Assembly (NCBI RefSeq): GCF_050947335.1
Contig: NW_027473537.1
Span: 77,501-141,500, forward strand
Origin: Megachile rotundata
Lineage: Eukaryota; Arthropoda; Insecta; Hymenoptera; Megachilidae
DNA length: 64,000 nucleotides
Direction of reading: 5' to 3'
Made by a program: the position numbers and the translations under genes. Below, piece after piece: positions 1-11,389 of the stretch. Every line of letters begins with the position of its first letter. Within the stretch, counting starts at the first letter, position 1. A model generated the notes under the pieces. The model ran no database searches. It saw only the letters and a list, made by a program, of their open reading frames with translations, and had not been told where the DNA came from.

Positions 1-2110
1 TGCCGCCTAATGCGAGCACTCTTCGTCGAGGTGCATAATCTGAGAATATGGCCCAAGGTTTCTCTCATTTCACCACATTTGCGACATGTCGTATCCATGT
101 TTACATTATACCGACTTAAGGTGGTTCGGTTACCGGCAGTGTTAGTTCTTAACCTAATTGCGTCTGGAATGCGAGAGGACAACAGGATGTTGTGTTGCTT
201 AAGCCAGATATTTGCAATTGGGTCATTTTTAAACTCTAGCACGCCTTGACCTTGGGCAGGGTCTTTAGCCCATTCGTGAATACGGCTCTTTTTTAGCTGC
301 AGCTTGTAGCGCTCAACTTGCTCGATGGTAACGGGCCAGTTCAATCTTAGTGCTGCAGCATATTTTTTTAGGTGACGTTCCATAGATTCACGCTGCATCA
401 CTTCTTGCATAACTTCATCAGTAGTTGCCATTGCTTTTAACCCGTTACGCAAGGCGGCAATATAAACCTGTTTCTCCACTTCCTGAATACCCAGCCCACC
501 AGACTTAATTGGTGTATATATGAAATTAGTGGTTGTGGACAGGCTGATGTGCAGTATGTTTTTAATTTGCGTGCGTATTGTAGTGTCGATCATTCTTAGC
601 ACGCCCTGACACGGAGGTTTCACGATCAGGCACTACATATACCGTGGAATTAGATATATGCGCAATAGCTCGATTTTTTGCAAGGGTTTAAGCGGAAGTT
701 TGCGAACTCTTGCAAACAGATCTTCAAATGCTCTTAATTCGAAGCCGCTCAAGAGACCTTGCCAAGGACTTATTTTCGTGCCTAGGTATCTAAATGCTTC
801 ATCTGGCGCTACAAATCTAATCCTTTCACCTCCTATCGCCAATTCAGGGTCCCTGATATACCAGGTCTTATTGCCTGCCACGTACTCAAAGGCCGAGCAT
901 TTGCTTATCGACAATTTCATACTAATTGCATTCGCTGCTAATGTGGTGATATCATCAGCGAATACTAGACCGGATACTTTGGTTTGTCCTATTTCAATGC
1001 CTTCGGACTCTAACTCAATGTCTTCAAGTTCCGGTTCTATGCATAGTTTGAAAAGCAAGGGCGATAATGGGTCGCCTTGCTTGACGCCATTTCGACGGCA
1101 GCCTCGCCTTCACGCGCCTTGATTACGGTGGTACAATTTGTCTGCATTCCGCAAATATATCTGACAACCGCAGGTGGTACACCTTTTCGCCTAAGAGCGG
1201 ACTCGATAGCGGTATAAAGAATGGTGTCGAAGGCTTTCTCGACATTGGCAACAAAACAAACCCCGCCGATTTGTTTGGCTGCCTCTAATGCTGCATTTAA
1301 TGCAGTAACATTAGCATAACATCCATTGACCGGGGTGAAGCCCTTCTGACGCGGATGTTCTATAATAGAAGTCCTCAAACGGGTATCCAGTAGCCCGGAA
1401 AAAACTCTAGCTAGCATAGAGCTTATAGTTAAGGGACGCCAGTTTTTTATAACACGCTTATCTCTGTCGGGTTTTTGTATAAGTACAGTTCTATTTTTAC
1501 GCCAATCCTCCGGATAGTAGTCTATTAATATCAATAGATTATAGTACGCGGCTAGTATTTCATTAATACCTGAGATACAAAGGTGTGATTTTTTTTTATT
1601 TTGTCTAAGCCAGGTGCCGAAGTGCTTGCTATTTTACTAATTTTTATTTTAACTTCGGTGTCAGTGAAATGTCTGAAGATAGCGCCAACTTCGATGGACG
1701 GCACTATCTGACTATTGATATTAACAGCTGGCCCTGGTTGCCCCCATAATTCGGTATAAAACTTTTCCACTTCCGCTTTCGGTGGAGGGAGGGCACGGTC
1801 AAATAGCGTGAGGTCATTACTAGCAACAATGTCTGCTAAACGTTTGGGACATTTTTCATAAAGACACTGACATTTTGCATACTGGAATTGACGTTCCCTT
1901 ACTTTTTTGCTGAGTCTACTATTATTGCCTGCCTTACTGTTAGCATTTTTACGCCTCCTGTTATTACGTGGAACTGATTTAGAGCTATTTTTATCCTTTT
2001 TTTCTGTCTTGCATGTAAGAAGCTTGCTAACAATTTCCCTGACGATGCAATCAGCTTTTTCAGTTTGGTTTTCGTGAGCGTCAGCACATAATTTAATTTT
2101 GTTTGTAACG
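1..2110 (-). pseudogene. R2-clade non-LTR retrotransposon fragment B (pre-RT, RT, thumb, CCHC finger)
   Basis: A reverse transcriptase that would copy its own RNA at a nicked chromosomal target. On the minus strand, in order: a basic pre-RT region (about 2000-1750), RT fingers with PEDWRKNRTVL and NWRPLTI (near 1500), motif A region VEKAFDT (near 1230), motif B QGDPLSP (near 1070), motif C VFADD (near 960), RYLGTKISPW, thumb with SGGLGIQEVEKQVY (near 500), and a CX2C...H...C finger (CRKCGEMRETLGH, near 70). The window ends before the restriction-like endonuclease expected next in R2 proteins. Breaks: a frameshift in a nine-A run near 1590, a frameshift near 1085 and an in-frame TAG near 635. 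The residue before VEKAFD, normally the motif A Asp, is Asn. The protein differs strongly from its neighbour at 2111-3594, so this is another family or lineage. R2 clade is confident; the site specificity of this copy is unknown. Confidence 0.85.
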
Positions 2111-3594
2111 AAGGAGGGAATTCCACGCCCACCATGCCTGCAGGCCGCATGAATATAGGCGACCGGAACATCCTTTGGTAGGCGGAGCCACCTCCGTACA
2201 GCCGCTCTAACCTGAAGGTCGAGATGTCGGAGAACCTTCATAGTACAGCCAGACAGCACCAGACGGTGGTAGAATCTGGTAATTAAGAAGCAGCGCAAGA
2301 TCTTAAGGCGCTGCTGAGGTTTCAGGGGTGCTCGCTAAATGCGGTCAAGCTCAGCCTCTAACGTCGGGCTACCCTTCTTCAAGCCCACCGGACTCAAATT
2401 GACGCCAAGGTACCGCCACTCATCGACGGGACCAAGCTGACGAACTGGGGCGCCACTCAGTAAGGCAAATTGAGGCTCGGTGATAACCTTCACCTTCTCA
2501 TCACGCACAGATGGTACGATAGAAACAGCAACGCACTTAGATATATTGAACGCGAGCCCCTGCAACCCCGCTGCCCGCTCGACTGCGACCAATGCTGCCC
2601 TCATACCGGTCGCGGAGGATGCAACCAGGCACATGTCGTCCGCGAAAGCAACACCATTAATGAGGTGGTCCTGATCCATTGCGTGTCCCACTGTCCTCGG
2701 GATAGCGCGGAGCACCCTGTCGGCGACCAAAGAGAAAATGACAGTGCTTATTGGGTCGCCCTGCCGAACCCCTCTCCTAACAACTATGTTCCCAGACCGT
2801 TTACCCCGAACATCCAAGACGGTGGTAGACTTTTGGTAGGTGGTTTTCACATAATCCACCAGGGTTGCGGGCACACCAACCTCGGTCAGGGCCGATGTTA
2901 TGGCCTCGTGGCTTACCGAGTCAAAGGCCTTAGACACGTTGAGAGACACCACGTGGAGTTCACGACGGTGACCCCGAGCATGACCAATGGCGGCTGCAAG
3001 TACGTTGACATTTTCTGCACAGCCATCGTCGAGACATCTCTGTCTCTCATCAATCAACCCGGCAGCTATCATACGCTTCGCCAGGATTTTGTGCAACTGG
3101 CGTACAGCAACCGAGGCGATGCTAATCGGTCTAAAGTCAGATGGCAGGGTGGCGTTTGCCGTCTTAGGAACAAAGACAGTCCTACCATTGTGGACGGTGC
3201 TCGGAAAAGATCCCATATAAAGGATCATATTATAAAGGAGGGTCCTAACAGTGACAGGGCACTTCCTCCATTCGGCAGGTGTTATGCCGTCTACACCTGC
3301 TGCCGAGCCCAAGGGAACATTGATGGAGTTGACCTCCAACACATGGATAGGCTCCGCCAGCTCACGTCGTTGCCGGTCTTCTGGCAAGGTGGGGTGCTGC
3401 AACACTGGAACCGACGGGTGGTTTAGAACCGGCTCTCAGTGCTCAACCATTGCTTCGAGGCTGGGTGGTGTGGCCTCAGCAACTCCATCTAAGACTTGGT
3501 GCACAGCCCTGCTCATGTTCTTCTTGAACAAGGTCTGCATGCTGGCATATTCCCTGCGCCTGGTCTTCTGGCGACTCGGGCGGGCATCAGCGTT
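2111..3594 (-). pseudogene. R2 retrotransposon fragment A (pre-RT through thumb)
   Basis: From 3594 downward the minus strand reads an R2 pre-RT segment (RRREYASMQTLFKKN, near 3540-3500), then RT: AAGVDGITPAEWRK, FVPKTANATLPSDFRPISI, the motif A region NVSKAFDSVSH, GVRQGDPIS (motif B), GVAFADDMCLV (motif C), WRYLGVNLSP, and the thumb segment WLRLPKDVPVAYIHAACRHGG near 2190-2130. It keeps one frame but has an in-frame TGA near 3436 and TAG at 2335-2337. The motif A catalytic Asp is Asn. The 5' side stops abruptly where the palindrome begins (about 3594). The 3' side fuses in frame, near 2110, with the pre-RT part of fragment B. Because the loop of the palindrome (11160-11389) encodes an R2 zinc-finger N-terminus on the same strand, this may be the rest of that same element. 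Dead copy; R2 clade secure. Confidence 0.87.
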
Positions 3595-4765
3595 AAAATC
3601 GGGAGGGGGGAAAATTTCTTTTCAAAATCTCGAAAAACTTTCAAAACGACCCCAATTTTTTTCTACGGCGTTCGAAAGAGCGGAAAAAATCGTACGAAAT
3701 CCCCTCCTTCCGGAACCTCCTACGACAACTTCCGGATATACAGGGTCATTCACGAAAGGTGGTCCGCCGGTATAAACTCCGAAACTATTAGCTTTAGAGA
3801 AAAATGTTTCGAACAAGAGTTGTAGGGCTTCCGTTGCTGCATACTTTTGCACCGATTTCGTTTCTACAGGGTGTTTCAGAAAAGCGTTTCGTCGCGATAT
3901 CCACGAAACTGTAGGTCTCACGGCAAAATGTATCCCACACAAGTTGAAGTGCTACCTATACAGAATACGAATCTGCACTCAGAACGTTTTATACAGGGTG
4001 ACTCAAAAATAGTGGTCCTTGCGAATATCTCCGAAACTATTGACTTTAGAGAAAAATGTTTCAGACAAAAGTTGAAGGGTTTCAAAGACTGCACCAGCCC
4101 ATATATTCGGCTTTGCTGCAGGATCAACATTTCACGGTATTTCAAGGTCGATTCTCTTTTTTTCAACACGTACACATATTTCCATGTTTCCATGGGGTGC
4201 ACCACCGAAAACCTTACAACTTTTGTCCCAAACATTTTTCGCACAAATGTATACCTTAGGAGATATTCACAAAATTCTATATTTTTGAAACACCCGATAC
4301 GCACTTTATCAAAATAGTGAAATATTATAACAAGTACTTACGGCAACATTAATGTATTAACAAAATGCATAATTTACGAAATGTTGAAAAAATTATATAT
4401 TTTTGAAACATCCTGTATATATTACAGTACAATAATAGAAAATAATAACAACTATTTACGCCAAATGGAAAAAACTAACAACATGCATAATTATACAAAT
4501 ATTTGAAAAAATTTATATTTTTGAAACACCTTATATATATTACACTACAATAATCAAAAACAATAACAACTATTTACGTAAAGTGGGAAAAACTAACAAA
4601 ATGCATAATTATAAAAAGATTTGAAAAATTTTGTACTTTTTCAAACACCCTATATATATAAAATAATAAATAAATTTTATAAATATTTATTTTATAGTTA
4701 TTTTATAAATATTTATAAAATAATAAATCTAAAATAATAAAAGGACAAAATGATATCTACGGCAA
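3595..4765. repeat. Repeats built on a CAGGGTG(T/A)(T/C)TCA motif (left arm)
   Basis: The motif TACAGGGTGTTTCA and variants recur near 3739, 3866 and 3993, each followed by related text such as AAACTATTGACTTTAGAG and AAAAATGTTTC. From about 4265 to 4660 the reverse-complement form (TTTTTGAAACACC) recurs near 4283, 4405, 4527 and 4644, a spacing of about 120 bp, with AT-rich units sharing AATGCATAATTAT. No coding potential is credible. It looks like an insect dispersed or satellite-like repeat upstream of the Helitron. Confidence 0.7.
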
Positions 4766-4972
4766 GTGGAAAAACCTCACACTTTCAATATTCACGATAC
4801 AATACATTTCCATGCGCCATCTAACCGAACGACTGAACCCTACATAGGCGATGACGCGCATCGTATTGTATTCATTTGCAGTTCTGCGCTCAGCCAGGCA
4901 ACATCTCCCGTCTCCTGCTCGCAGTATCTACTTTCACCGACTTTCCGATTCGTCGATAACTGTCCTTTTCAG

Positions 4973-6014
4973 GACAAATACACCTTGCGTTTTACGTTTT
5001 CCCTTTACGTTGTAAGTAAACATATCACTCCAAACAATTTATATTTTTTATAAATAATATTTTTAACAATTTACATATATTTTTAACAGTCCAATTACCG
5101 CCAGAAAGGTTCTGTTGGGATCGTACATCTTTCCACTTCGCTTACGTTATAAGTACAGTACATCACTTAAAACTACATACATTTTCTACAAATTGTGCTT
5201 TTTTCATTAACGAATGTTATTTTTTATAGGACCCTGAGGAATTCACGACCACCAAGGTTTTCTTCAGGTCATCCCATCGTCTTTCCTTTTCAGCGTAAGT
5301 ATATCTCATCACTTCAAACTATCTACATTTTGTAACAATTCTGTTTCTTTTACTAACTAATACAAATTTTTACAGGACCGTCAGGACTTCACGACCACCG
5401 AGGTTTCCTTCAGGTCATCCAACACTCTTTTCTTTTCAGCGTAAATATATCTCATCACTTAAAACTATATACATTTTGTAACAATTCTGTTTCTTTTACT
5501 AACTAATACAAATTTTTACAGGACCGTCAGGACTTCACGACCACCGAGGTTTCCTTCAGGTCATCCAACACTCTTTTCTTTTCAGCGTAAATATATCTCA
5601 TCGCTTCAAACTATATACATTTTGTAACAATTCTGTTTGTTTTACTAACTAATACATATTTTTACAGGACCGTCAGGACTTCACGACCACCGACGTTTCC
5701 TTCAGGTCATCCAACTCTCCATCGTTTTCAACGTAAGTATATCTCATCAATTAAAATTACATACATCTTCTGATAATTCTGTTTCTTTCACTAACTAATC
5801 CGAATTTTTCCAGGACCGTGAGCAATTCACGATCATACAAATTTCGTTGACGTCAGCCGACTCTGCTTCGTTTTCAACGTGAGTATATCTCACCACTTTC
5901 AACTACATATATTTTTTAATAATTCTGTTTCTTTCCCCAACTAATAAACATTTTTACAGGATCGTCAGCAATTACCGCCCTTCTAACTAATCAACTCTGT
6001 CTTCCAATTTCATC
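4973..6014 (+). other. Tandem array of exon/intron-like units upstream of the Helitron ORF
   Basis: Eight units. Exon-like blocks: 4973-5011, 5090 to about 5148, then 65-bp blocks at 5230-5294, 5376-5440, 5522-5586, 5668-5732 and 5814-5878, and 5960-6014 (55 bp). Acceptor-like (T)nACAG or TTTATAG ends precede each block; donor-like GTAAGT, GTAAAT or GTGAGT follow at 5012, 5295, 5441, 5587, 5733, 5879 and 6015. The second block has ATAAGT instead. A branch-point-like TACTAACTAAT sits about 20 nt before most acceptors. From 5230 to 5960 the period is exactly 146 bp. The last donor (6015) pairs with an acceptor ending at 6075, just before the Helitron ATG at 6093. I read this as a possible spliced, non-coding leader; no transcript evidence is available. 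Confidence 0.7.
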
Positions 6015-6092
6015 GTAAGTATCAATTGTATCAATTGCAAATACACAGATTTTGTATTCATTCGCTTTCTTTCAGTGGATCGAATATTAATT

Positions 6093-9000
6093 ATGGCCGA
6101 TTCAGCACCGAATACCGCTCGCAGTGGTCGTCCAGCCAGAACACGTCGACGGGGTACGATTACTGGCAACAACGAACGCCGCCGTAATACAGACTCCCAC
6201 TCCGAAAGACGCTCAGTGACAAATTTGTCAACGTCGGATTCCACATCTACCACTCACGTGCGTGATTCCATCGCGCCCTACGCCGTGCCATCGACCAGCA
6301 CCGCAGCTAATCCACGTTCCGTCGGCCGACCAGCTACTTACGCAAATATAGGTCCAGATGGCGAAGTGCTACCCTATACTGGACGGCGATGTTTCGGTCC
6401 ACAACGGTTACGACCAACTGAAGAGGACGAACAAGGCAGACGTACGCCCGCAGGTATCGACGAACGCCGGCGTCGATTGCAACGCGAGAAGAAGTATCGC
6501 TTGAATGAGCGCAAAGAAGTCGCCCGTCGTACCGGAGAAGCTACGGCCACGAGACTCTCCACGGAGACATGTTATTATAGCATTGGGCCGATGAATGCCA
6601 TTTGTCCACATTGCATGGCCAAACACTTCCAGTCCGAGCGTACCGAGGCCGGACACTTTTCTTCCTGCTGCTCTAACGGAAAGGTCGCGTTTACCCTTCG
6701 GCCGATCCACCCGTATCTCCGTGAGGTCTTCGCTAATCCAGAACACTGCGACTTCAAATATTTCCAGGACAATAGCCGCTACATCAATTCTGCCTTTAGT
6801 TTCTGTTCGCTCGGTCTCAAAATTGATAACCCTCCGTCTGGCACATATTATCTGATCGGTAGAGGAGAAATATTCCATCGCATTGGCCCGTTACATCAGG
6901 AGGATAGTTCCCGCACTAATGCAAACATGCCGTATGGCTCAGCCTACTTTTGCAACATAGAAACGGCCACAAGACTGCGCTACGAGGCCACGAAATTAAG
7001 TCCTCGAATCTTAGATAATATTAGTATGATCATGCGAGAGAACTTGGCCCTTGCTCAGCAATTTCTCCACGCGTACGAGAAGGAGCAAGAGCTCATTCGA
7101 CAAAATCAACCGCGGCCTACAGTCCACATACAACTTTTGCCTGGCCCTGCTGGCGCCGGTATTCACGTCGGGCGTACCAACCTGCCGACTACACGCGACG
7201 ATGTAGCGGTATTATACGGTGACCACGGTGGTCTTCCTCGCCAACACCACCAGCTGATCATCCAAAATCGTGCCATGCCGAACACAGAACCTCTACAGAT
7301 CGTCAAGATTACGAATCCCCTTCTTGATGCCATGTTATATCCTTTGCTGGATCCGTACTCGGTAATTGGATGGCACACCGGTATCCGTCACACTGTGGGA
7401 ACTGATAACCGGAAATACGTCACCCTTCGCGAGCATGCAGCTCATCAAATGGCCATCCGCGACGACCAAGAGTATTTGCAGGACTGTGGGAAATTATTTC
7501 AGCAGTGGTTGGTCGACAAAGCTCTACGAGTTGAAGAAGACAAACTGCAATGGCTGCAACAGAATCAGAGTGTTCTACGTCGTGATTCATTGCAGAATAT
7601 CGGCGATTTCAATAATCACGATCAAAGGACCAGCGTGACGAACAATCCTGACACCAGTGTTCCAGTATTGCTGCCAGCCTCATTCATCGGCGGTCCACGA
7701 CATGCAATGAATACCATGCATGACATGCTGGCCATGTCTATGCAGCTTGGTGCTGCGACATTCTTTATCACCTTCACGGCAAATCCTGCTTGGCCCGAGA
7801 TCGAGGCCAGTATTAATCATGGAAACCGGCGAGACTTAAGGCCAGATATCGGGAATCGCGTTTTCCATTCAAAACAACAGCGGTTCAAAGATTTAATTAC
7901 CAAAGATGCATTCTTCGGTAAATGCCGGTACTACGGCTATTCCGTAGAAATGCAAAAGCGACAAATACCCCACTCGCACTGGATAGTCGCTGTTGAACCG
8001 CCGTATAATTCGAGAGATCCCGAATACATCGATCGCGTTATATGCGCAGAAATTCCGGACCCGGAGGTAGACCCCGAATTATACGATATAGTTTGTACAA
8101 ATTACCTACATCTGTGTACTGAAATCTGTTCGTCAGACGGCGGGATTACATGCAAGAAGAATTTCCCCAAGGCCTTCCAGCAACATACACAGGTGCAGTT
8201 GAACGGATATCCGCTATACCGTCGGCGAGACAACGGCCGGCACGTTATGAAGAAGCGCGGTCAAATAACGGTTCGTTTGGATAATCGGCATGTGGTACCA
8301 TACAACCCATACCTAGCGAAGATGTTCGGCTGTCACATCAATGTGGAACACCTTTCCGGTGTACGTGTAATTAAATATATCTTTAATTATATTAATAAAG
8401 GCCACGACGTAGCGCATATTGCCGAAATTATTACCTCCGAACCGGGTAACGAAATAAGGAGGTACCGTACAATGCGATACCTTGGTTCGTCCGAGGCTCA
8501 CTGGCGCCTAATGAAGTATAATCTATACGGCCTCTCTCATACCGTAGAGCGCCTAACGGTACACACGAGGAACGACCGTACGGTATACTTCGCGGACGGG
8601 CAAGCAGGTCATGCGGCAAACACGGCAGCTAACCGTGACACGCAACTGACGGCGTTCTTTAAATTAAACGCTATAAATCCGGTCGCTCGCGAGTATTTAT
8701 ACCGGGATATCCCCCAGAACTTCGTATGGAGCAGCCAGGCAAAAAAGTGGACCGCCGGAGTTCGACAATCGAACCGAATTGGTAGAATATTCCAAGTCCC
8801 ACCGAATAACCCGGAATTGGCTGCAACTCGGATTTTGCTCCATCATGTTAAGGGTCCGCGCAACTGGGACGAACTCTTTTCCTACGAAGGTAGAGTGTAC
8901 GCCTCCGCTCAAGAAGCACGCCACGCACGCGGACTGATCGATAGTGGTACTGCCTTCCAGGAGACCTTAGACGAAGCCGCGCAATGCCAACATCCGCGGG

Positions 9001-10674
9001 CTTTTCGTGTCCTCTTCGGACAACTACTTGTCCTGACCCGTCCACCCAACGGCGCTTCAATGTGGGAACAGCACAAAGAGGAACTTACGCATGACCTCAT
9101 CCGTATCTATGGCACCGACGACAGTCTTCGTTTCGCGCATGGTCTACGTGACATAAGATTGATCGCAGAGGCTAATATGGTTGACTGGACCAATTTAAAC
9201 TTCCCGAAACCACCGGCTACCGCTCTCCGTCAAATTGCTCCATTCGATGAGTATGTCGTGCCTAATGAGGAATATGTTAGTCGGCTAAATACGGGGCACC
9301 TCACAGCGTATAATGCTATTTTAGACACTCTAAGTTCGTCGTATACAGGCCCTACCTGTTTCTTTCTGGATGGTCCAGGTGGCACTGGCAAAACGTTTAT
9401 ATACAAGGCCCTCATACAACACTTCAGAAATAATGGACACGTCGTCATCCCATCCGCGTGGACCGGAATAGCGGCCCTTCTATTGCCTGGCGGCCGTACC
9501 TCCCATTACTTCTTCAAACTACCGGTTCCCCTCACCGAACATTCTAATTGCAACGTAAGCCGTGCCAGTGCCGCAGGCCAACGTTTGATGGCTGCAAGAC
9601 TCATTATTATGGACGAGGCGTCCATGTGCGAACGGCGGGCTCTTACGGCGATGGATCGCATACTCAAAGATTTGACAGGAAACTCCGAGAGGCCCTTCGG
9701 TGGCAAAATCATTTTGCTGGGCGGTGATTTCAGACAATGCGCTCCCATAATTCCTAATGCTCCTGCTGGCTCGAACATCGCCGAGTCCATACGTAGTAAG
9801 TAGTCCTCTATGGCCGCATTTCAAAATTATCCACCTTACGCAGAACATGCGAATTGGACCCGGCCAACAAGATTTCGCCGACTACCTGCTGACTATCGGC
9901 AATGGATCAGCAAACGTCCCCGACACAGACATCACGAGTATTCCGGCTGATTTATTATTCCACGGTTCCCCGCAGGATCTCATTCACTGGGTATATGACA
10001 ATAACCTTGCTCAGCCAAACCCGGACCATGCTTTACTCTGCCCACGTAACGACCACTGCGATTACGTTAATAATCTTATATTAGATTCTCTGGAAGGAGA
10101 CTAGCGAATTTACTTTTCTGATGATAAATTAATCGATCCATCAGCCGAAGCGATTGTAGATTACCCCATCGAACTGCTCAATCACGTCGAAGTGGCTGGC
10201 CTACCTCCACATAAACTTCGCCTCCGAGTCGGCACCATTGTCATTCTGATTCGCAATATGTCTCCGGCCGACGGTTTAGTGAACGGAACTCGCCTACGCG
10301 TAACTTCTCTCGGCACTCGCATATTCCGCGCTCAAATAATCACAGGCACTCACATTGGCCAAGATGCTATAATTTCTCGCGTCAAACTGACACCAAGCGA
10401 CACCACATTGGGCGTCGCTTTCAGCCGCGAACAATTCCCCGTTAAGGTCGCTTTCGCCATGACCGTCAATAAATCGCAAGGCCAAACTCTTCAGCGCGTC
10501 GGTATATACTTGAAAGATAGTGTCTTTGATCACGGTCAGCTGTACGTTGCCATGAGTCGCGTCACCTCACGCTCTCAACTGCGTATCCTCATCGGCCACG
10601 GAGTATATCCCACACATCCGGACCCATCTCACACGAAAAATATCGTATACAATCAATTGCTACTTGACGAGTAA
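6093..10674 (+). pseudogene. Helitron Rep-helicase transposase, copy 1 (frameshift and stop)
   Basis: Rolling-circle transposase. The open frame runs from before 6075, but 6075 is the last base of a likely splice acceptor, so ATG 6093 (MADSAPNTARSGRP) is chosen. Numbered from that ATG: basic N-terminus; Cys/His cluster (CPHCMAKHFQ...CC) about 160-190; Helitron-like N domain with the HUH motif PHSHW (His627, His629) and the YxxxY pair in KYIFNYINKG (Tyr762, Tyr766); PIF1 helicase with Walker A GPGGTGKT near 1095, Walker B IIMDEAS and motif GGDFRQCAPI. The frame closes at 9803 after an apparent small insertion in a repeated AGTAAGTAGT tract; homology resumes as SPLWPHFKIIHLTQNMR. An in-frame TAG lies at 10102-10104. 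The final helicase motifs (MTVNKSQGQTLQ, LYVAMSRVTS) end at 10674. The same breaks occur in copy 2, so neither copy is likely autonomous. Catalytic residues are intact. Confidence 0.92.
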
Positions 10675-10929
10675 ATCGACAAATAGAACATGGCATTACA
10701 TTTCCACACATCATTCTTTCAAATTCTGGACCACATCATCTCCGCTGACCGTGACCGAGACGAGCCATCAAATACTTCAGGTTACGAACACAACCATCAC
10801 AAATACTGTAACACTACTGCTACACCCATTCACGCCACGGCCCTATGTACCAACAGTACTGCAAGTCTTCCATTAAAATATATCAATATCTCCAATTCCA
10901 CATTAACCAGTGACTCCATGGGCCACTAG
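10675..10929 (+). mobile_element. Helitron 3' tail, copy 1
   Basis: Non-coding tail after the helicase. It ends with a short imperfect hairpin (AGTG...CACT, 10909-10927) and then CTAG followed by T, which fits a Helitron CTRR end. The AG of that end also matches the first bases of the adjoining 28S piece, so the exact boundary is ambiguous by 2 nt. Confidence 0.55.
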
Positions 10930-10948
10930 TAACTATGACTCTCTTAAG
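10928..10948 (+). other. 21-nt piece of 28S rDNA ending at the R2 cleavage site (left arm)
   Basis: The sequence TAACTATGACTCTCTTAAG, preceded by AG, is the conserved 28S segment that ends at the known R2 bottom-strand cleavage position (CTTAAG then GTAGCC in intact 28S). Here it is followed not by GTAGCC but by the R2 5' leader. The mirror copy lies at 11785-11805. Confidence 0.9.
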
Positions 10949-11159
10949 CGTAAATCGTTCCGGGTTTCTCCTCCGGTTCGCCGGGGAAAAACTCTGTCGC
11001 TTTCGTGAGTCGTAGTTGCAGGGACGGTGAAGCGTAACACAGACCTCTCGTAAGGTCCACCAGCGTATCCCGTTCAAGTGGCACGACCTACCTCCTTGTG
11101 GTATCTGCCGGTAACGTGACTGGTTTGCTGTTTGGGTGACTTCCGTCGCCATCGCAGTC
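10949..11159 (+). repeat. Inverted partial copy of the R2 5' leader (left arm)
   Basis: These 211 bp repeat, in the opposite orientation, the first part of the R2 leader at 11574-11784. They follow the 28S piece directly. The inverted identity stops at 11159/11574, which defines the loop of the palindrome. Confidence 0.85.
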
Positions 11160-11389
11160 GCGGACGGCCCTGCTCCACGGTGCGTTCGCATGTGGTTGGC
11201 TAAACCGCGAGAGTTGTTAAACTCGCGTACTGGCTGGCAAATTGGGCACTGGACACGTGGTGGTATCGTGCCAGGTAACTGCGCGGGGTGGGGACGGCCG
11301 CGCACTGACCCCCCAGATGAAACCGGACCGGTCGTCCGAAACCTCGACCGGCGACTGGGGCCTTGCCCCATATTATTTTCTATTTCCAT
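11160..11389 (-). pseudogene. R2 retrotransposon ORF, N-terminal zinc-finger fragment (palindrome loop)
   Basis: The minus-strand ATG at 11389 opens MEIENNMGQGPSRRSR. About 77 codons follow before the frame runs into the inverted arm. Residues 48-70 form a CCHH finger, CX2C-X14-HX3H (Cys48, Cys51, His66, His70; RGLANHMRTH). This is the GL..H...H type of finger found at the N-terminus of R2 proteins, where it binds the 28S target. The ORF sits about 395 nt downstream of a 28S/R2 junction (11785) in the correct orientation, which strengthens the call. Everything after the finger is missing; the matching RT part may be fragment A at 2111-3594. Codons after about residue 77 are antisense of the R2 leader and are not real protein. 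Confidence 0.82.

Larger units (their letters stand above)
3595..11159. repeat. Left arm of a giant inverted repeat (palindrome)
   Basis: This arm is the reverse complement of 11574-19136. Positions add to 22733 from the loop out to about 5172 and to 22731 beyond, because one arm lacks 2 bp. Differences I saw: C/T at 4908, the 2-bp indel near 5172, AAA/GAA at 9207 (Lys/Glu in the Helitron protein), C/G at 11057, and a G-run length change near 3605. Identity is therefore above 99.9% by eye; the list may not be complete. The outer edge abuts R2 fragment A. Confidence 0.95.

Noticed and set aside
6374..9848. Many 60-156 aa frames on both strands within the Helitron
   Set aside because: They overlap the long Rep-helicase frame, lack any domain, and recur identically in the mirror copy only because the DNA is duplicated.
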